Translations under genes and position numbers: made by a program
Shown here: positions 1 to 10,807 of the stretch, piece after piece
Layout: every line of letters starts with the position of its first letter
Numbering within the stretch: position 1 is the first letter of the stretch
From: Congeria kusceri
Lineage: Eukaryota > Mollusca > Bivalvia > Myida > Dreissenidae
Assembly (NCBI GenBank): GCA_027627225.1
Contig: CM051028.1
Span: forward strand, 26,132,364 to 26,196,363
Direction: 5' to 3'
DNA: 64,000 nt
The notes under the pieces: model-generated
The model's input: only the letters and a program-made list of their open reading frames with translations
Database searches by the model: none
Told to the model about the DNA's origin: nothing

Positions 1-283
1 TACGAAACGACATCTCCATGTTTGCCAAAAATGTATTTTTCTCTGTTTTATATGACTCAGGTGCGAAGTCCCGTCGAAGTCTTCCGTCCGGATCTACAAG
101 TCTTGCTTCACCATGAAGGCAATTATTTCTGCAATACAAGATTCTGTTTTTAATAAAATATCCCTCCGTTATGTTTATTTGCGTTAGTGGCTTTGACTCT
201 AACCATTTAATGTAGTCACTGAAATCTGCCATGACAGCTAAGTCATTTCTCTTTAATTCTTCTTCTGACATCAGGCACGCCAC
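1..283 (-). CDS. Deaminase-like ORF, 3' part cut by left window edge
   Basis: Aligns with 1655-1937 of the next unit. It contains the N-terminal half including HGE; the PC..C half lies outside the window. Its upstream side (after about 320) joins S1 rather than the ATG-type 5' end. Confidence 0.6.
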   Translation of the reverse strand, partial: MACLMSEEELKRNDLAVMADFSDYIKWLESKPLTQINITEGYFIKNRILYCRNNCLHGEARLVDPDGRLRRDFAPESYKTEKNTFLANMEMSFR

Positions 284-589
284 AATAAATTGCCTTTTGT
301 GAAAGTCTACGTCGTTGATAACTTTTCTAGTATAACGCTGGCTATTCGCCTTTCTTGTTCTGGAGAGTTGTCTGATGGCTATACGCCTGTTGTTTGGTTT
401 TAAAAGTCGCCTATTATTCTTAATTTCGTTTTAATACTTAAAAACAAGATTGTACAAAACGCGTAAGGTTCATACACATAATACCCGCGGTTTTCGACTT
501 TATTTTTGTATCTGGAGTGTTGTTCGACGGCTATCCGGCCATTGTCTGGTTTTCAAAGTAGTTGTAGTAGTATAAGGATTGTAGTAGAA

Positions 590-1325
590 GTATAACGCTG
601 GCTATTCGCCTTTCTTGTTCTGGAGAGTTGTCTGATGGCTATACGCCTGTTGTTTGGTTTTAAAAGTCGCCAAGTATTTTTAATTTCGTTTTAATACTTA
701 AAAACAAGATTGTACAAAACGCGTAAGGTTCATAGAAATAATACCCGCGGTTTTCGACTTTATTTTTGTATCTGGAGTGTTGTTCGACGGCTATCCGGCC
801 ATTGTCTGGTTTTCAAAGTCTCATTTTATATCCGCTGGCTAGCACAACCGATACAGTTGAATACTACAATAACAGTACTAAAAAGTGAAGTAATCGGGCG
901 GGAGTCATGAAACTGCCTTATAACAAATCGTTTCTACGTTTTATTTAAGATATAGAAGTATAACGCTGGCTATTCGCCTTTCTTGTTCTGGAGAGTTGTC
1001 TGATGGCTATACGCCTGTTGTTTGGTTTTAAAAGTCGCCAAGTATTCTTAATTTCGTTTTAATACTTAAAAACAAGATTGTACAAAACGCGTAAGGTTCA
1101 TAGAAATAATACCCGCGGTTTTCGACTTTATTTTTGTATCTGGAGTGTTGTTCGACGGCTATCCGGCCATTGTCTGGTTTTCAAAGTCTCATTTTATATC
1201 CGCTGGCTAGCACAATCGATACAGTTGAATACTACAATAACAGTACTAAAAAGTGAAGTAATCGGGCGGGAGTCATGAAACTGCCTTATAACAAATCGTT
1301 TCTACGTTTTATTTAAGATATAGCA
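590..1325. repeat. 368-bp tandem duplication of S1+S2+flank
   Basis: S1, S2 and the TATAAAA/AATAAA flank occur twice in a row (about 590-957 and 958-1325), offset 368 bp. This makes the leftmost spacing 368 bp longer than a normal 1286-bp unit. A similar duplication occurs at about 6100-6835. Confidence 0.85.
1308..1313 (-). terminator. AATAAA poly(A) signal downstream of ORF, representative
   Basis: Minus-strand AATAAA about 120 nt beyond the stop codon at 1431. The same site recurs at the same distance in the other units (for example 2594-2599). Position and sequence fit a Pol II cleavage signal; no expression evidence. Confidence 0.45.
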
Positions 1326-1430
1326 CAACCGATACATGTTAATACTATAAAAACAGAACTCACAAGTGGAGTCATTTGGTTTATGGAGAAGATTTTTTCT
1401 AGTACTTTTTTGGCGAAAAGCCGGACTTTG

Positions 1431-1937
1431 CTACCAATGTGTATGTCGGACATCAATTCCACTGTCTTTGAGTGTTTGTATTGCACGATTTTGATCAGTC
1501 GTATAGAAAACTTGTGTGTATCCGACAATAACGGTATATTGGGTTTTGCTGACGAACTGTTTTAATAGTTCGGCACAAAGATGAGAATCCAGTGTACAAG
1601 GTATGTAATGGCTGTATATCAACAAACACGGCCTATTCGAAACACCACATTTGTTACGAAACGACATCTCCATGTTTGCCAAAAATGTATTTTTCTCTGT
1701 TTTATATGACTCAGGTGCGAAGTCCCGTCGAAGTCTTCCGTCCGGATCTACAAGTCTTGCTTCACCATGAAGGCAATTATTTCTGCAATACAAGATTCTG
1801 TTTTTAATAAAATATCCCTCCGTTATGTTTATTTGCGTTAGTGGCTTTGACTCTAACCATTTAATGTAGTCACTGAAATCTGCCATGACAGCTAAGTCAT
1901 TTCTCTTTAATTCTTCTTCTGACATCAGGCACGCCAC
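1431..1937 (-). CDS. Deaminase-like ORF, S1-type 5' end (dimer unit A)
   Basis: The interval opens at an in-frame GTG; the first ATG is four codons later (1923-1925). The frame in fact stays open further upstream through S1 (about 1984-2065) without an ATG, so the true start or splice acceptor is unknown. HGE and PC-x6-C are intact. It has T instead of M in the strand before the last helix (FYTTDQ), a change shared only with the copy at 4002. Confidence 0.55.
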   Translation of the reverse strand: MACLMSEEELKRNDLAVMADFSDYIKWLESKPLTQINITEGYFIKNRILYCRNNCLHGEARLVDPDGRLRRDFAPESYKTEKNTFLANMEMSFRNKCGVSNRPCLLIYSHYIPCTLDSHLCAELLKQFVSKTQYTVIVGYTQVFYTTDQNRAIQTLKDSGIDVRHTHW

Positions 1938-1983
1938 AATAAATTGCCTTTTGTGAAAGTCTACGTCGTTGATAACTTTTCTA

Positions 1984-2065
1984 GTATAACGCTGGCTATT
2001 CGCCTTTCTTGTTCTGGAGAGTTGTCTGATGGCTATACGCCTGTTGTTTGGTTTTAAAAGTCGCC
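1984..2065 (-). repeat. S1 element (82 bp), representative
   Basis: A recurring element starting gtataacgctgg and ending aaaagtcgcc on the plus strand. It occurs one to three times between genes. On the minus strand it has no stop in the frame that runs into the S1-type ORFs and there encodes R-K-A-N followed by R-K-V-I-N-D, resembling the ATG-type N-terminus, which also has R-K-A-N then R-K-V-I-N-D. Confidence 0.85.
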
Positions 2066-2212
2066 TATTATTCTTAATTTCGTTTTAATACTTAAAAACA
2101 AGATTGTACAAAACGCGTAAGGTTCATAGACATAATACCCGCGGTTTTCGTCTTTATTTTTGTATCTGGAGTGTTGTTCGACGGCTATCCGGCCATTGTC
2201 TGGTTTTCAAAG
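2066..2212. repeat. S2 element (147 bp), representative
   Basis: A recurring element following S1, ending tggttttcaaag. Its last 47 nt (2166-2212) match the 47 nt of S1 at 2014-2060 at 37 positions, so S1 and S2 share an ancestor. Two contexts occur: S2 followed by (TAG)n, and S2 followed by the TATAAAA/3' flank. Confidence 0.85.
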
Positions 2213-2477
2213 TATTAGTAGTAGTATAAGTCTTGTAGTAGAAGTATAAAGCTGGCTATTCGCCTTTCTTGTTCTGGAGAGTTGTCTGATGGCTATACGC
2301 CTGTTGTTTGGTTTTAAAAGTCGCCAAGTATTCTTAATTTCGTTTTAATTCTTAAAAACAAGATTGTACAAAACGCGTAAGGTTCATAGAAATAATACCC
2401 GCGGTTTTCGACTTTATTTTTGTATCTGGAGTGTTGTTCGACGGCTATCCGGCCATTGTCTGGTTTTCAAAGTCTCA

Positions 2478-2484
2478 TTTTATA
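2478..2484 (-). promoter_or_regulatory. TATAAAA motif, representative
   Basis: Minus-strand TATAAAA about 550 nt upstream of the ORF ending at 1431 and about 110 nt beyond the AATAAA of the preceding ORF. Repeated in each unit (for example 824-830). A promoter role is only suggested by this order. Confidence 0.25.
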
Positions 2485-2495
2485 TCCGCTGGCTA

Positions 2496-2665
2496 GCACA
2501 ACCGATACAGTTGAATACTACAATAACAGTACTAAAAAGTGAAGTAATCGGGCGGGAGTCATGAAACTGCCTTATAACAAATCGTTTCTACGTTTTATTT
2601 AAGATATAGCACAACCGATACATGTTAATACTATAAAAACATAACTCACAAGTGGAGTCATTTGG
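2496..2665. repeat. Diverged direct repeat in the 3' flank, representative
   Basis: About 57 bp beginning gcacaaccgataca occurs at about 2496-2552 and again, diverged, at about 2609-2665, with the AATAAA site between them. Present in every complete unit. Confidence 0.75.
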
Positions 2666-2716
2666 TTTATGGAGGAGATTTTTTCTAGTACTTTTTTGGC
2701 GAAAAGCCGGACTTTG

Positions 2717-3211
2717 CTACCAATGTGTATGTCGGACATCAATTCCACTGTCTTTGAGTGTTTGTATTGCACGATTTTGATCAGTCATATAGAAAACTTG
2801 TGTGTATCCGACAATAACGGTATATTGGGTTTTGCTGACGAACTGTTTTAATAGTTCGGCACAAAGATGAGAATCCAGTGTACAAGGTATGTAATGGCTG
2901 TATATCAACAAACACGGCCTATTCGAAACACCACATTTGTTACGAAACGACATCTCCATGTTTGCCAAAAATGTATTTTTCTCTGTTTTATATGACTCAG
3001 GTGCGAAGTCCCGTCGAAGTCTTCCGTCCGGATCTACAAGTCTTGCTTCACCATGAAGGCAATTATTTCTGCAATACAATATTCTGTTTTTAATAAAATA
3101 TCCCTCCGTTATGTTTATTTGCGTTAGTGGCTTTGACTCTAACCATTTAATGTAGTCACTGAAATCTGCCATGACAGCTAAGTCATTTCTCTTTAATTCT
3201 TCTTCTGACAT
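2717..3211 (-). CDS. Deaminase-like ORF, S1-type, 5' frame broken (dimer unit B)
   Basis: The frame runs from ATG 3211. Just upstream, near 3216, 'cg' is replaced by 'a', a net 1-nt loss that puts any upstream coding out of frame. The adjacent S1 junction also reads TAG (plus-strand gtctaacg), so no extended N-terminus is possible here. The motif half is intact. Confidence 0.5.
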   Translation of the reverse strand: MSEEELKRNDLAVMADFSDYIKWLESKPLTQINITEGYFIKNRILYCRNNCLHGEARLVDPDGRLRRDFAPESYKTEKNTFLANMEMSFRNKCGVSNRPCLLIYSHYIPCTLDSHLCAELLKQFVSKTQYTVIVGYTQVFYMTDQNRAIQTLKDSGIDVRHTHW

Positions 3212-4001
3212 CAGGCAACCACAATAAATTGCCTTTTGTGAAAGTCTACGTCGTTGATAACTTTTCTAGTCTAACGCTGGCTATTCGCCTTTCTTGTTCT
3301 GGAGAGTTGTCTGATGGCTATACGCCTGTTGTTTGGTTTTAAAAGTCGCCTATTATTCTTAATTTCGTTTTAATACTTAAAAACAAGATTGTACAAAACG
3401 CGTAAGGTTCATAGAAATAATACCCGCGGTTTTCGACTTTATTTTTGTATCTGGAGTGTTGTTCGACGGCTATCCGGCCATTGTCTGGTTTTCAAAGTAG
3501 TAGTAGTAGTATAAGTCTTGTAGTAGAAGTATAACGCTGGCTATTCGCCTTTCTTGTTCTGGAGAGTTGTCTGATGGCTATACGCCTGTTGTTTGCTTTT
3601 AAAAGTCGCCAAGTATTCTTAATTTCGTTTTAATACTTAAAAACAAGATTGTACAAAACGCGTAAGGTTCATAGAAATAATACCCGCGGTTTTCGACTTT
3701 ATTTTTGTATCTGGAGTGTTGTTCGACGGCTATCCGGCCATTGTCTGGTTTTCAAAGTCTCATTTTATATCCGCTGGCTAGCACAATCGATACAGTTGAA
3801 TACTACAATAACAGTACTAAAAAGTGAAGTAATCGGGCGGGAGTCATGAAACTGCCTTATAACAAATCGTTTCTACGTTTTATTTAAGATATAGCACAAC
3901 CGATACATGTTAATACTATAAAAACAGAACTCACAAGTGGAGTCATTTGGTTTATGGAGAAGATTTTTTCTAGTACTTTTTTGGCGAAAAGCCGGACTTT
4001 G

Positions 4002-4508
4002 CTACCAATGTGTATGTCGGACATCAATTCCACTGTCTTTGAGTGTTTGTATTGCACGATTTTGATCAGTCGTATAGAAAACTTGTGTGTATCCGACAAT
4101 AACGGTATATTGGGTTTTGCTGACGAACTGTTTTAATAGTTCGGCACAAAGATGAGAATCCAGTGTACAAGGTATGTAATGGCTGTATATCAACAAACAC
4201 GGCCTATTCGAAACACCACATTTGTTACGAAACGACATCTCCATGTTTGCCAAAAATGTATTTTTCTCTGTTTTATATGACTCAGGTGCGAAGTCCCGTC
4301 GAAGTCTTCCGTCCGGATCTACAAGTCTTGCTTCACCATGAAGGCAATTATTTCTGCAATACAAGATTCTGTTTTTAATAAAATATCCCTCCGTTATGTT
4401 TATTTGCGTTAGTGGCTTTGACTCTAACCATTTAATGTAGTCACTGAAATCTGCCATGACAGCTAAGTCATTTCTCTTTAATTCTTCTTCTGACATCAGG
4501 CACGCCAC
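4002..4508 (-). CDS. Deaminase-like ORF, S1-type (dimer unit A')
   Basis: Encodes the same protein as the copy at 1431, exactly 2571 bp away, including FYTTDQ. Both zinc-motif halves are intact and the frame stays open into S1. Confidence 0.55.
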   Translation of the reverse strand: MACLMSEEELKRNDLAVMADFSDYIKWLESKPLTQINITEGYFIKNRILYCRNNCLHGEARLVDPDGRLRRDFAPESYKTEKNTFLANMEMSFRNKCGVSNRPCLLIYSHYIPCTLDSHLCAELLKQFVSKTQYTVIVGYTQVFYTTDQNRAIQTLKDSGIDVRHTHW

Positions 4509-5287
4509 AATAAATTGCCTTTTGTGAAAGTCTACGTCGTTGATAACTTTTCTAGTATAACGCTGGCTATTCGCCTTTCTTGTTCTGGAGAGTTGTCTGA
4601 TGGCTATACGCCTGTTGTTTGGTTTTAAAAGTCGCCTATTATTCTTAATTTCGTTTTAATACTTAAAAACAAGATTGTACAAAACGCGTAAGGTTCATAG
4701 ACATAATACCCGCGGTTTTCGTCTTTATTTTTGTATCTGGAGTGTTGTTCGACGGCTATCCGGCCATTGTCTGGTTTTCAAAGTATTAGTAGTAGTATAA
4801 GTCTTGTAGTAGAAGTATAAAGCTGGCTATTCGCCTTTCTTGTTCTGGAGAGTTGTCTGATGGCTATACGCCTGTTGTTTGGTTTTAAAAGTCGCCAAGT
4901 ATTCTTAATTTCGTTTTAATTCTTAAAAACAAGATTGTACAAAACGCGTAAGGTTCATAGAAATAATACCCGCGGTTTTCGACTTTATTTTTGTATCTGG
5001 AGTGTTGTTCGACGGCTATCCGGCCATTGTCTGGTTTTCAAAGTCTCATTTTATATCCGCTGGCTAGCACAACCGATACAGTTGAATACTACAATAACAG
5101 TACTAAAAAGTGAAGTAATCGGGCGGGAGTCATGAAACTGCCTTATAACAAATCGTTTCTACGTTTTATTTAAGATATAGCACAACCGATACATGTTAAT
5201 ACTATAAAAACATAACTCACAAGTGGAGTCATTTGGTTTATGGAGGAGATTTTTTCTAGTACTTTTTTGGCGAAAAGCCGGACTTTG

Positions 5288-5794
5288 CTACCAATGTGTA
5301 TGTCGGACATCAATTCCACTGTCTTTGAGTGTTTGTATTGCACGATTTTGATCAGTCATATAGAAAACTTGTGTGTATCCGACAATAACGGTATATTGGG
5401 TTTTGCTGACGAACTGTTTTAATAGTTCGGCACAAAGATGAGAATCCAGTGTACAAGGTATGTAATGGCTGTATATCAACAAACACGGCCTATTCGAAAC
5501 ACCACATTTGTTACGAAACGACATCTCCATGTTTGCCAAAAATGTATTTTTCTCTGTTTTATATGACTCAGGTGCGAAGTCCCGTCGAAGTCTTCCGTCC
5601 GGATATACAAGTCTTGCTTCACCATGAAGGCAATTATTTCTGCAATACAAGATTCTGTTTTTAATAAAATATCCCTCCGTTATGTTTATTTGCGTTAGTG
5701 GCTTTGACTCTAACCATTTAATGTAGTCACTGAAATCTGCCATGACAGCTAAGTCATTTCTCTTTAATTCTTCTTCTGACATCAGGCACGCCAC
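5288..5794 (-). CDS. Deaminase-like ORF, S1-type (dimer unit B')
   Basis: Partner of 2717 at 2571 bp, but without its 5' indel. It has Y for D in V-[D/Y]-PDG shortly after HGE, a change also found at 13030 and 36140. The S1 junction carries the same TAG as unit B, so the open frame ends there. Confidence 0.5.
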   Translation of the reverse strand: MACLMSEEELKRNDLAVMADFSDYIKWLESKPLTQINITEGYFIKNRILYCRNNCLHGEARLVYPDGRLRRDFAPESYKTEKNTFLANMEMSFRNKCGVSNRPCLLIYSHYIPCTLDSHLCAELLKQFVSKTQYTVIVGYTQVFYMTDQNRAIQTLKDSGIDVRHTHW

Positions 5795-6834
5795 AATAAA
5801 TTGCCTTTTGTGAAAGTCTACGTCGTTGATAACTTTTCTAGTCTAACGCTGGCTATTCGCCTTTCTTGTTCTGGAGAGTTGTCTGATGGCTATACGCCTG
5901 TTGTTTGGTTTTAAAAGTCGCCTATTATTCTTAATTTCGTTTTAATACTTAAAAACAAGATTGTGCAAAACGCGTAAGGTTCATAGAAATAATACCCGCG
6001 GTTTTCGACTTTATTTTTGTATCTGGAGTGTTGTTCGACGGCTATCCGGCCATTGTCTGGTTTTCAAAGTAGTAGTAGTAGTATAAGTCTTGTAGTAGAA
6101 GTATAACGCTGGCTATTCGCCTTTCTTGTTCTGGAGAGTTGTCTGATGGCTATACGCCTGTTGTTTGCTTTTAAAAGTCGCCAAGTATTCTTAATTTCGT
6201 TTTAATACTTAAAAACAAGATTGTACAAAACGCGTAAGGTTCATAGAAATAATACCCGCGGTTTTCGACTTTATTTTTGTATCTGGAGTGTTGTTCGACG
6301 GCCATCCGGCCATTGTCTGGTTTTCAAAGTCTCATTTTATATCCGCTGGCTAGCACAACCGATACAGTTGAATACTACAATAACAGTACTAAAAAGTGAA
6401 GTAATCGGGCGGGAGTCATGAAACCGCCTTATAACAAATCGTTTCTACGTTTTATTTAAGATATAGAAGTATAATGCTGGCTATTCGCCTTTCTTGTTAT
6501 GGAGAGTTGTCTGATGGCTATACGCCTGTTGTTTGGTTTGAAAAGTCGCCAAGTATTCTTAATTTCGTTTTAATACTTAAAAACAAGATTGTACAAAACG
6601 CGTAAGGTTCATAGAAATAATACCCGCGGTTTTCGACTTTATTTTTGTATCTGGAGTGTTGTTCGACGGCTATCCGGCCATTGTCTGGTTTTCAAAGTCT
6701 CATTTTATATCCGCTAGCTAGCACAACCGATACAGTTGAATACTACAATAACAGTATTAAAAAGTGAAGTAATCGGGCGGGAGTCATGAAACTGCCTTAT
6801 AACAAATCGTTTCTACGTTTTATTTAAGATATAG

Positions 6835-7085
6835 AAGTATAACGCTGGCTATTCGCCTTTCTTGTTCTGGAGAGTTGTCTGATGGATATACGCCTGTTGT
6901 TTGGTTTTAAAAGTCGTAGTATAACGCTGGCTATTCGCCTTTCTTGTTCTGGAGAGTTGTCTGATGGCTATACGCCTGTTGTTTGGTTTTAAAAGTCGTA
7001 GTATAACGCTGTCTATTCGCCTTTCTTGTTCTGGAGAGTTGTCTGATGGCTATACGCCTGTTGTTTGGTTTTAAAAGTCGCCTAT
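6835..7085. repeat. Cluster of three S1 elements
   Basis: Three S1 copies of about 83-90 bp in direct succession, joined by aaaagtcgtagtataacg. The same arrangement is seen at about 17590-17840 and 22650-22900, the latter two being duplicates. Confidence 0.85.
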
Positions 7086-7687
7086 TATTCTTAATTTCGT
7101 TTTAATACTTAAAAACAAGATTGTACAAAACGCGTAAGGTTCATAGAAATAATACCCACGGTTTTCGACTTTATTTTTGTATCTGGAGTTTTGTTCGACG
7201 GCTATCCGGCCATTGTATAACGCTGGCTATTCGCCTTTCTTATTCTGGAGAGTTGTCTGATGGCTATACGCCTGTTGTTTGGTTTTAAAAGTCGCCTATT
7301 ATTCTTAATTTCGTTTTAATACTTAAAAACAAGATTGTACAAAACGCGTAAGGTTCATAGAAATAATACCCGCGGTTTTCGACTTTATTTTTGTATCTGG
7401 AGTGTTGTTCGACGGCTATCCGGCTATTGTCTGGTTTTCAAAGTCTCATTTTATATCCGCTGGCTTGCACAACCGATACAGTTGAATACTACAATAACAG
7501 TACTAAAAAGTGAAGTAATCGAGCGGGAGTCATGAAACTGCCTTATAACAAATCGTTTTTACGTTTTATTTAAGATATAGCACAACCGATACATGTTAAT
7601 ACTATAAAAACAGAACTCACAAGTGGAGTCATTTGGTTTATAGAGGAGATTTTTTCTAGTACTTTTTTGGCGAAAAGCCGGACTTTG

Positions 7688-8194
7688 CTACCAATGTGTA
7701 TGTCGGACATCAATTCCACTGTCTTTGAGTGTTTGTATTGCACGATTTTGATTAGTCATATAGAAAACTTGTGGGTATTGGACAATAACGGTATATTGGG
7801 TTTTGCTGACGAACTGTTTTAATAGTTCGGCACAAAGATGAGAATCCAGTGTACAAGGTATGTAATGGCTGTATATCAACAAACACGGCCTATTCGAAAC
7901 ACCACATTTGTTACGAAACGACATCTCCATGTTTGCCAAAAATGTATTTTTCTCTGTTTTATATGACTCAGGTGCGAAGTCCCGTCGAAGTCTTCCGTCC
8001 GGATCTACAAGTCTTGCTTCACCATGAAGGCAATTATTTCTGCAATACAAGATTCTGTTTTTAATAAAATATCCCTCCGTTATGTTTATTTGCGTTAGTG
8101 GCTTTGACTCTAACCATTTAATGTAGTCACTGAAATCTGCCATGACAGCTAAGTCATTTCTCTTTAATTCTTCTTCTGACATCAGGCACGCCAC
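7688..8194 (-). CDS. Deaminase-like ORF, S1-type, divergent C-terminus
   Basis: Carries IVQYPQ instead of IVGYTQ in the penultimate strand and N for D before the last helix. HGE and PC-x6-C are intact. It sits after a run of three clustered S1 elements and is 1025 bp from the next copy, one of the shortest spacings. Confidence 0.5.
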   Translation of the reverse strand: MACLMSEEELKRNDLAVMADFSDYIKWLESKPLTQINITEGYFIKNRILYCRNNCLHGEARLVDPDGRLRRDFAPESYKTEKNTFLANMEMSFRNKCGVSNRPCLLIYSHYIPCTLDSHLCAELLKQFVSKTQYTVIVQYPQVFYMTNQNRAIQTLKDSGIDVRHTHW

Positions 8195-8712
8195 AATAAA
8201 TTGCCTTTTGTGAAAGTCTACGTCGTTGATAACTTTTCTAGTATAACGCTGGCTATTCGCCTTTCTTGTTCTGGAGAGTTGTCTGATGGCTATACGCCTG
8301 TTGTTTGGTTTTAAAAGTCGCCAAGTATTCTTAATTTCGTTTTAATACTTAAAAACAAGATTGTACAAAACGCGTAAGGTTCATAGAAATAATACCCGCG
8401 GTTTTCGACTTTATTTTTGTATCTGGAGTGTTGTTCGACGGCTATCCGGCTATTGTCTGGTTTTCAAGTCTCATTTTATATCCGCTGGCTAGCACAACCG
8501 ATACTGTTGAATACTACAATAACAGTACTAAAAAGTGAAGTAATCGGGCGGGAGTCATGAAACTGCCTTATAACAAATCGTTTCTACGTTTTATTTAAGA
8601 TATAGCACAACCGATACATGTTAATACTATAAAAACAGAACTCACAAGTGGAGTCATTTGGTTTATGGAGGAGATTTTTTCTAGTACTTTTTTGGCGAAA
8701 AGCCGGACTTTG

Positions 8713-9339
8713 CTACCAATGTGTATGTCGGACATCAATTCCACTGTCTTTGAGTGTTTGTATTGCACGATTTTGATCAGTCATATAGAAAACGTGTGTG
8801 TATCCGACAATAACGGTATATTGGGTTTTGCTGACGAACTGTTTTAATAGTTCGGCACAAAGATGAGAATCCAGTGTACAAGGTATGTAATGGCTGTATA
8901 TCAACAAACACGGCCTATTCGAAACACCACATTTGTTACGAAACGACATCTCCATGTTTGCCAAAAATGTATTTTTCTCTGTTTTATATGACTCAGGTGC
9001 GAAGTCCCGTCGAAGTCTTTCGTCCGGATCTACAAGTCTTGCTTCACCATGAAGGCAATTATTTCTGCAATACAAGATTCTGTTTTTAATAAAATATCCC
9101 TCCGTTATGTTTATTTGCGTTAGTGGCTTTGACTCTAACCATTTAATGTAGTCACTGAAATCTGCCATGACAGCTAAGTCATTTCTCTTTAATTCTTCTT
9201 CTGACATCAGGCACGCCACAATAAATTGCCTTTTGTGAAAGTCTACGTCGTTGATAACTTTTCTATATAAGTTGTTCGCTTTTCTTCCAATCCTGCACAA
9301 ATGTTGTAGCGCTCTGTATACTGAGTCGACTGTGGACAT
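8713..9339 (-). CDS. Deaminase-like ORF, leftmost full-length ATG-type copy
   Basis: 208 codons with ATG at 9339, followed upstream by a long (TAG)n tract. Private changes: V at residue 4, E for G in PDG, and H for Q in GYTQ. This is the first copy from the left with the ATG-type 5' end in place of S1. Confidence 0.55.
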   Translation of the reverse strand: MSTVDSVYRALQHLCRIGRKANNLYRKVINDVDFHKRQFIVACLMSEEELKRNDLAVMADFSDYIKWLESKPLTQINITEGYFIKNRILYCRNNCLHGEARLVDPDERLRRDFAPESYKTEKNTFLANMEMSFRNKCGVSNRPCLLIYSHYIPCTLDSHLCAELLKQFVSKTQYTVIVGYTHVFYMTDQNRAIQTLKDSGIDVRHTHW

Positions 9340-9342
9340 AGT

Positions 9343-9374
<32 letters not shown>

Positions 9375-10145
9375 TAACGCTTGAAGTAGTAGTAGTAGTA
9401 GGATAACGCTGGCTATTCGCCTTTCTTGTTCTGGAGAGTTGTCTGATGGCTATACGCCTGTTGTTTGGTTTTAAAAGTCGCCTATTATTCTTAATTTCGT
9501 TTTAATACTTAAAAACAAGATTGTACAAAACGCTTAAGGTTCATAGAAATAATACCCGCGGTTTTCGACTTTATTTTTGTATCTGGAGTGTTGTTCGACG
9601 GCAATCCGGCCATTGTCTGGTTTTCAAAGTAGTAGTAGTAGTATAACGCTTGTAGTAGTAGTAGTAGTAGTAGGATAACGCTGGCTATTCGCCTTTCTTG
9701 TTCTGGAGAGTTGTCTGATGGCTATACGCCTGTTGTTTGGTTTTAAAAGTCGCCAAGTATTCTTAATTTCGTTTTAATACTTAAAAACAAGATTGTACAA
9801 AACGCGTAAGGTTCATAGAAATAATACCCGCGGTTTTCGACTTTATTTTTATATCTGGAGTGTTGTTCGACGGCCATCCGGCCATTGTCTGGTTTTCAAA
9901 GTCTCATTTTATATCCGCTGGCTAGCACAACCGATACTGTTGAATACTACAATAACAGTACTAAAAAGTGAAGTAATCGGGCGGGAGTCATGAAACTGCC
10001 TTATAACAAATCGTTTCTACGTTTTATTTAAGATATAGCACAATCGATACATGTTAATACTATAAAAACAGAACTCACAAGTGGAGTCATTTGGTTTATC
10101 GTGGAGATTTTTTCTAGTACTTTTTTGGCGAAAAGCCGGACTTTG

Positions 10146-10772
10146 CTACCAATGTGTATGTCGGACATCAATTCCACTGTCTTTGAGTGTTTGTATTGCA
10201 CGATTTTGATCAGTCATATAGAAAACTTGTGTGTATCCGACAATAACGGTATATTGGGTTTTGCTGACGAACTGTTTTAATAGTTCGGCACAAAGATGAG
10301 AATCCAGTGTACAAGGTATGTAATGGCTGTATATCAACAAACACGGCCTATTCGAAACACCACATTTGTTACGAAACGACATCTCCATGTTTGCCAAAAA
10401 TGTATTTTTCTCTGTTTTATATGACTCAGGTGCGAAGTCCCGTCGAAGTCTTCCGTCCGGATCTACAAGTCTTGATTCACCATGAAGGCAATTATTTCTG
10501 CAATACAAGATTCTGTTTTTAATAAAATATCCCTCCGTTATGTTTATTTGCGTTAGTGGCTTTGACTCTAACCATTTAATGTAGTCACTGAAATCTGCCA
10601 TGACAGCTAAGTCCTTTCTCTTTAATTCTTCTTCTGACATCAGGCACGCCACAATAAATTGCCTTTTGTGAAAGTCTACGTCGTTGGTAACTTTTCTATA
10701 TAAGTTGTTCGCTTTTCTTCCAATCCTGCACAAATGTTGTAGCGCTCTGTATACTGAGTCGTCTGTGGACAC
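10146..10772 (-). CDS. Deaminase-like ORF, full length, start codon ATG to GTG
   Basis: The frame is open for 208 codons, but the first codon is GTG (plus-strand cac at 10770-10772). Private changes include T for I in RKVIND, K for N in KRND, and S after HGE. If the start is by translation initiation this copy may use the internal ATG; if the segment is a spliced exon the change may be neutral. Confidence 0.5.
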   Translation of the reverse strand: MSTDDSVYRALQHLCRIGRKANNLYRKVTNDVDFHKRQFIVACLMSEEELKRKDLAVMADFSDYIKWLESKPLTQINITEGYFIKNRILYCRNNCLHGESRLVDPDGRLRRDFAPESYKTEKNTFLANMEMSFRNKCGVSNRPCLLIYSHYIPCTLDSHLCAELLKQFVSKTQYTVIVGYTQVFYMTDQNRAIQTLKDSGIDVRHTHW

Positions 10773-10775
10773 AGT

Positions 10776-10807
<32 letters not shown>

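Larger units (their letters stand above)
1431..6572. repeat. Higher-order repeat: 2571-bp dimer, two copies
   Basis: Units A (1431), B (2717), A' (4002) and B' (5288). A matches A' and B matches B' at exactly 2571 bp in both cases, including private variants (FYTTDQ in A/A', the gtctaacg S1 junction in B/B'). Confidence 0.85.

Noticed and set aside
710..910. Plus-strand 66-codon frame repeated in most units
   Set aside because: It starts at TTG, spans S2 and the 3' flank of the minus-strand gene, and is conserved only because the underlying repeat is.
1592..1807. Plus-strand 60- and 71-codon frames opposite the deaminase-like ORF
   Set aside because: They are antisense shadows of the 168-208-codon minus-strand frame, with non-ATG starts in the 71-codon case and no recognisable motif.
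1984..2472. Terminal inverted repeats of a DNA transposon around S1/S2
   Set aside because: The similarity between S1 and S2 is direct, not inverted, and no target-site duplication or transposase was seen.
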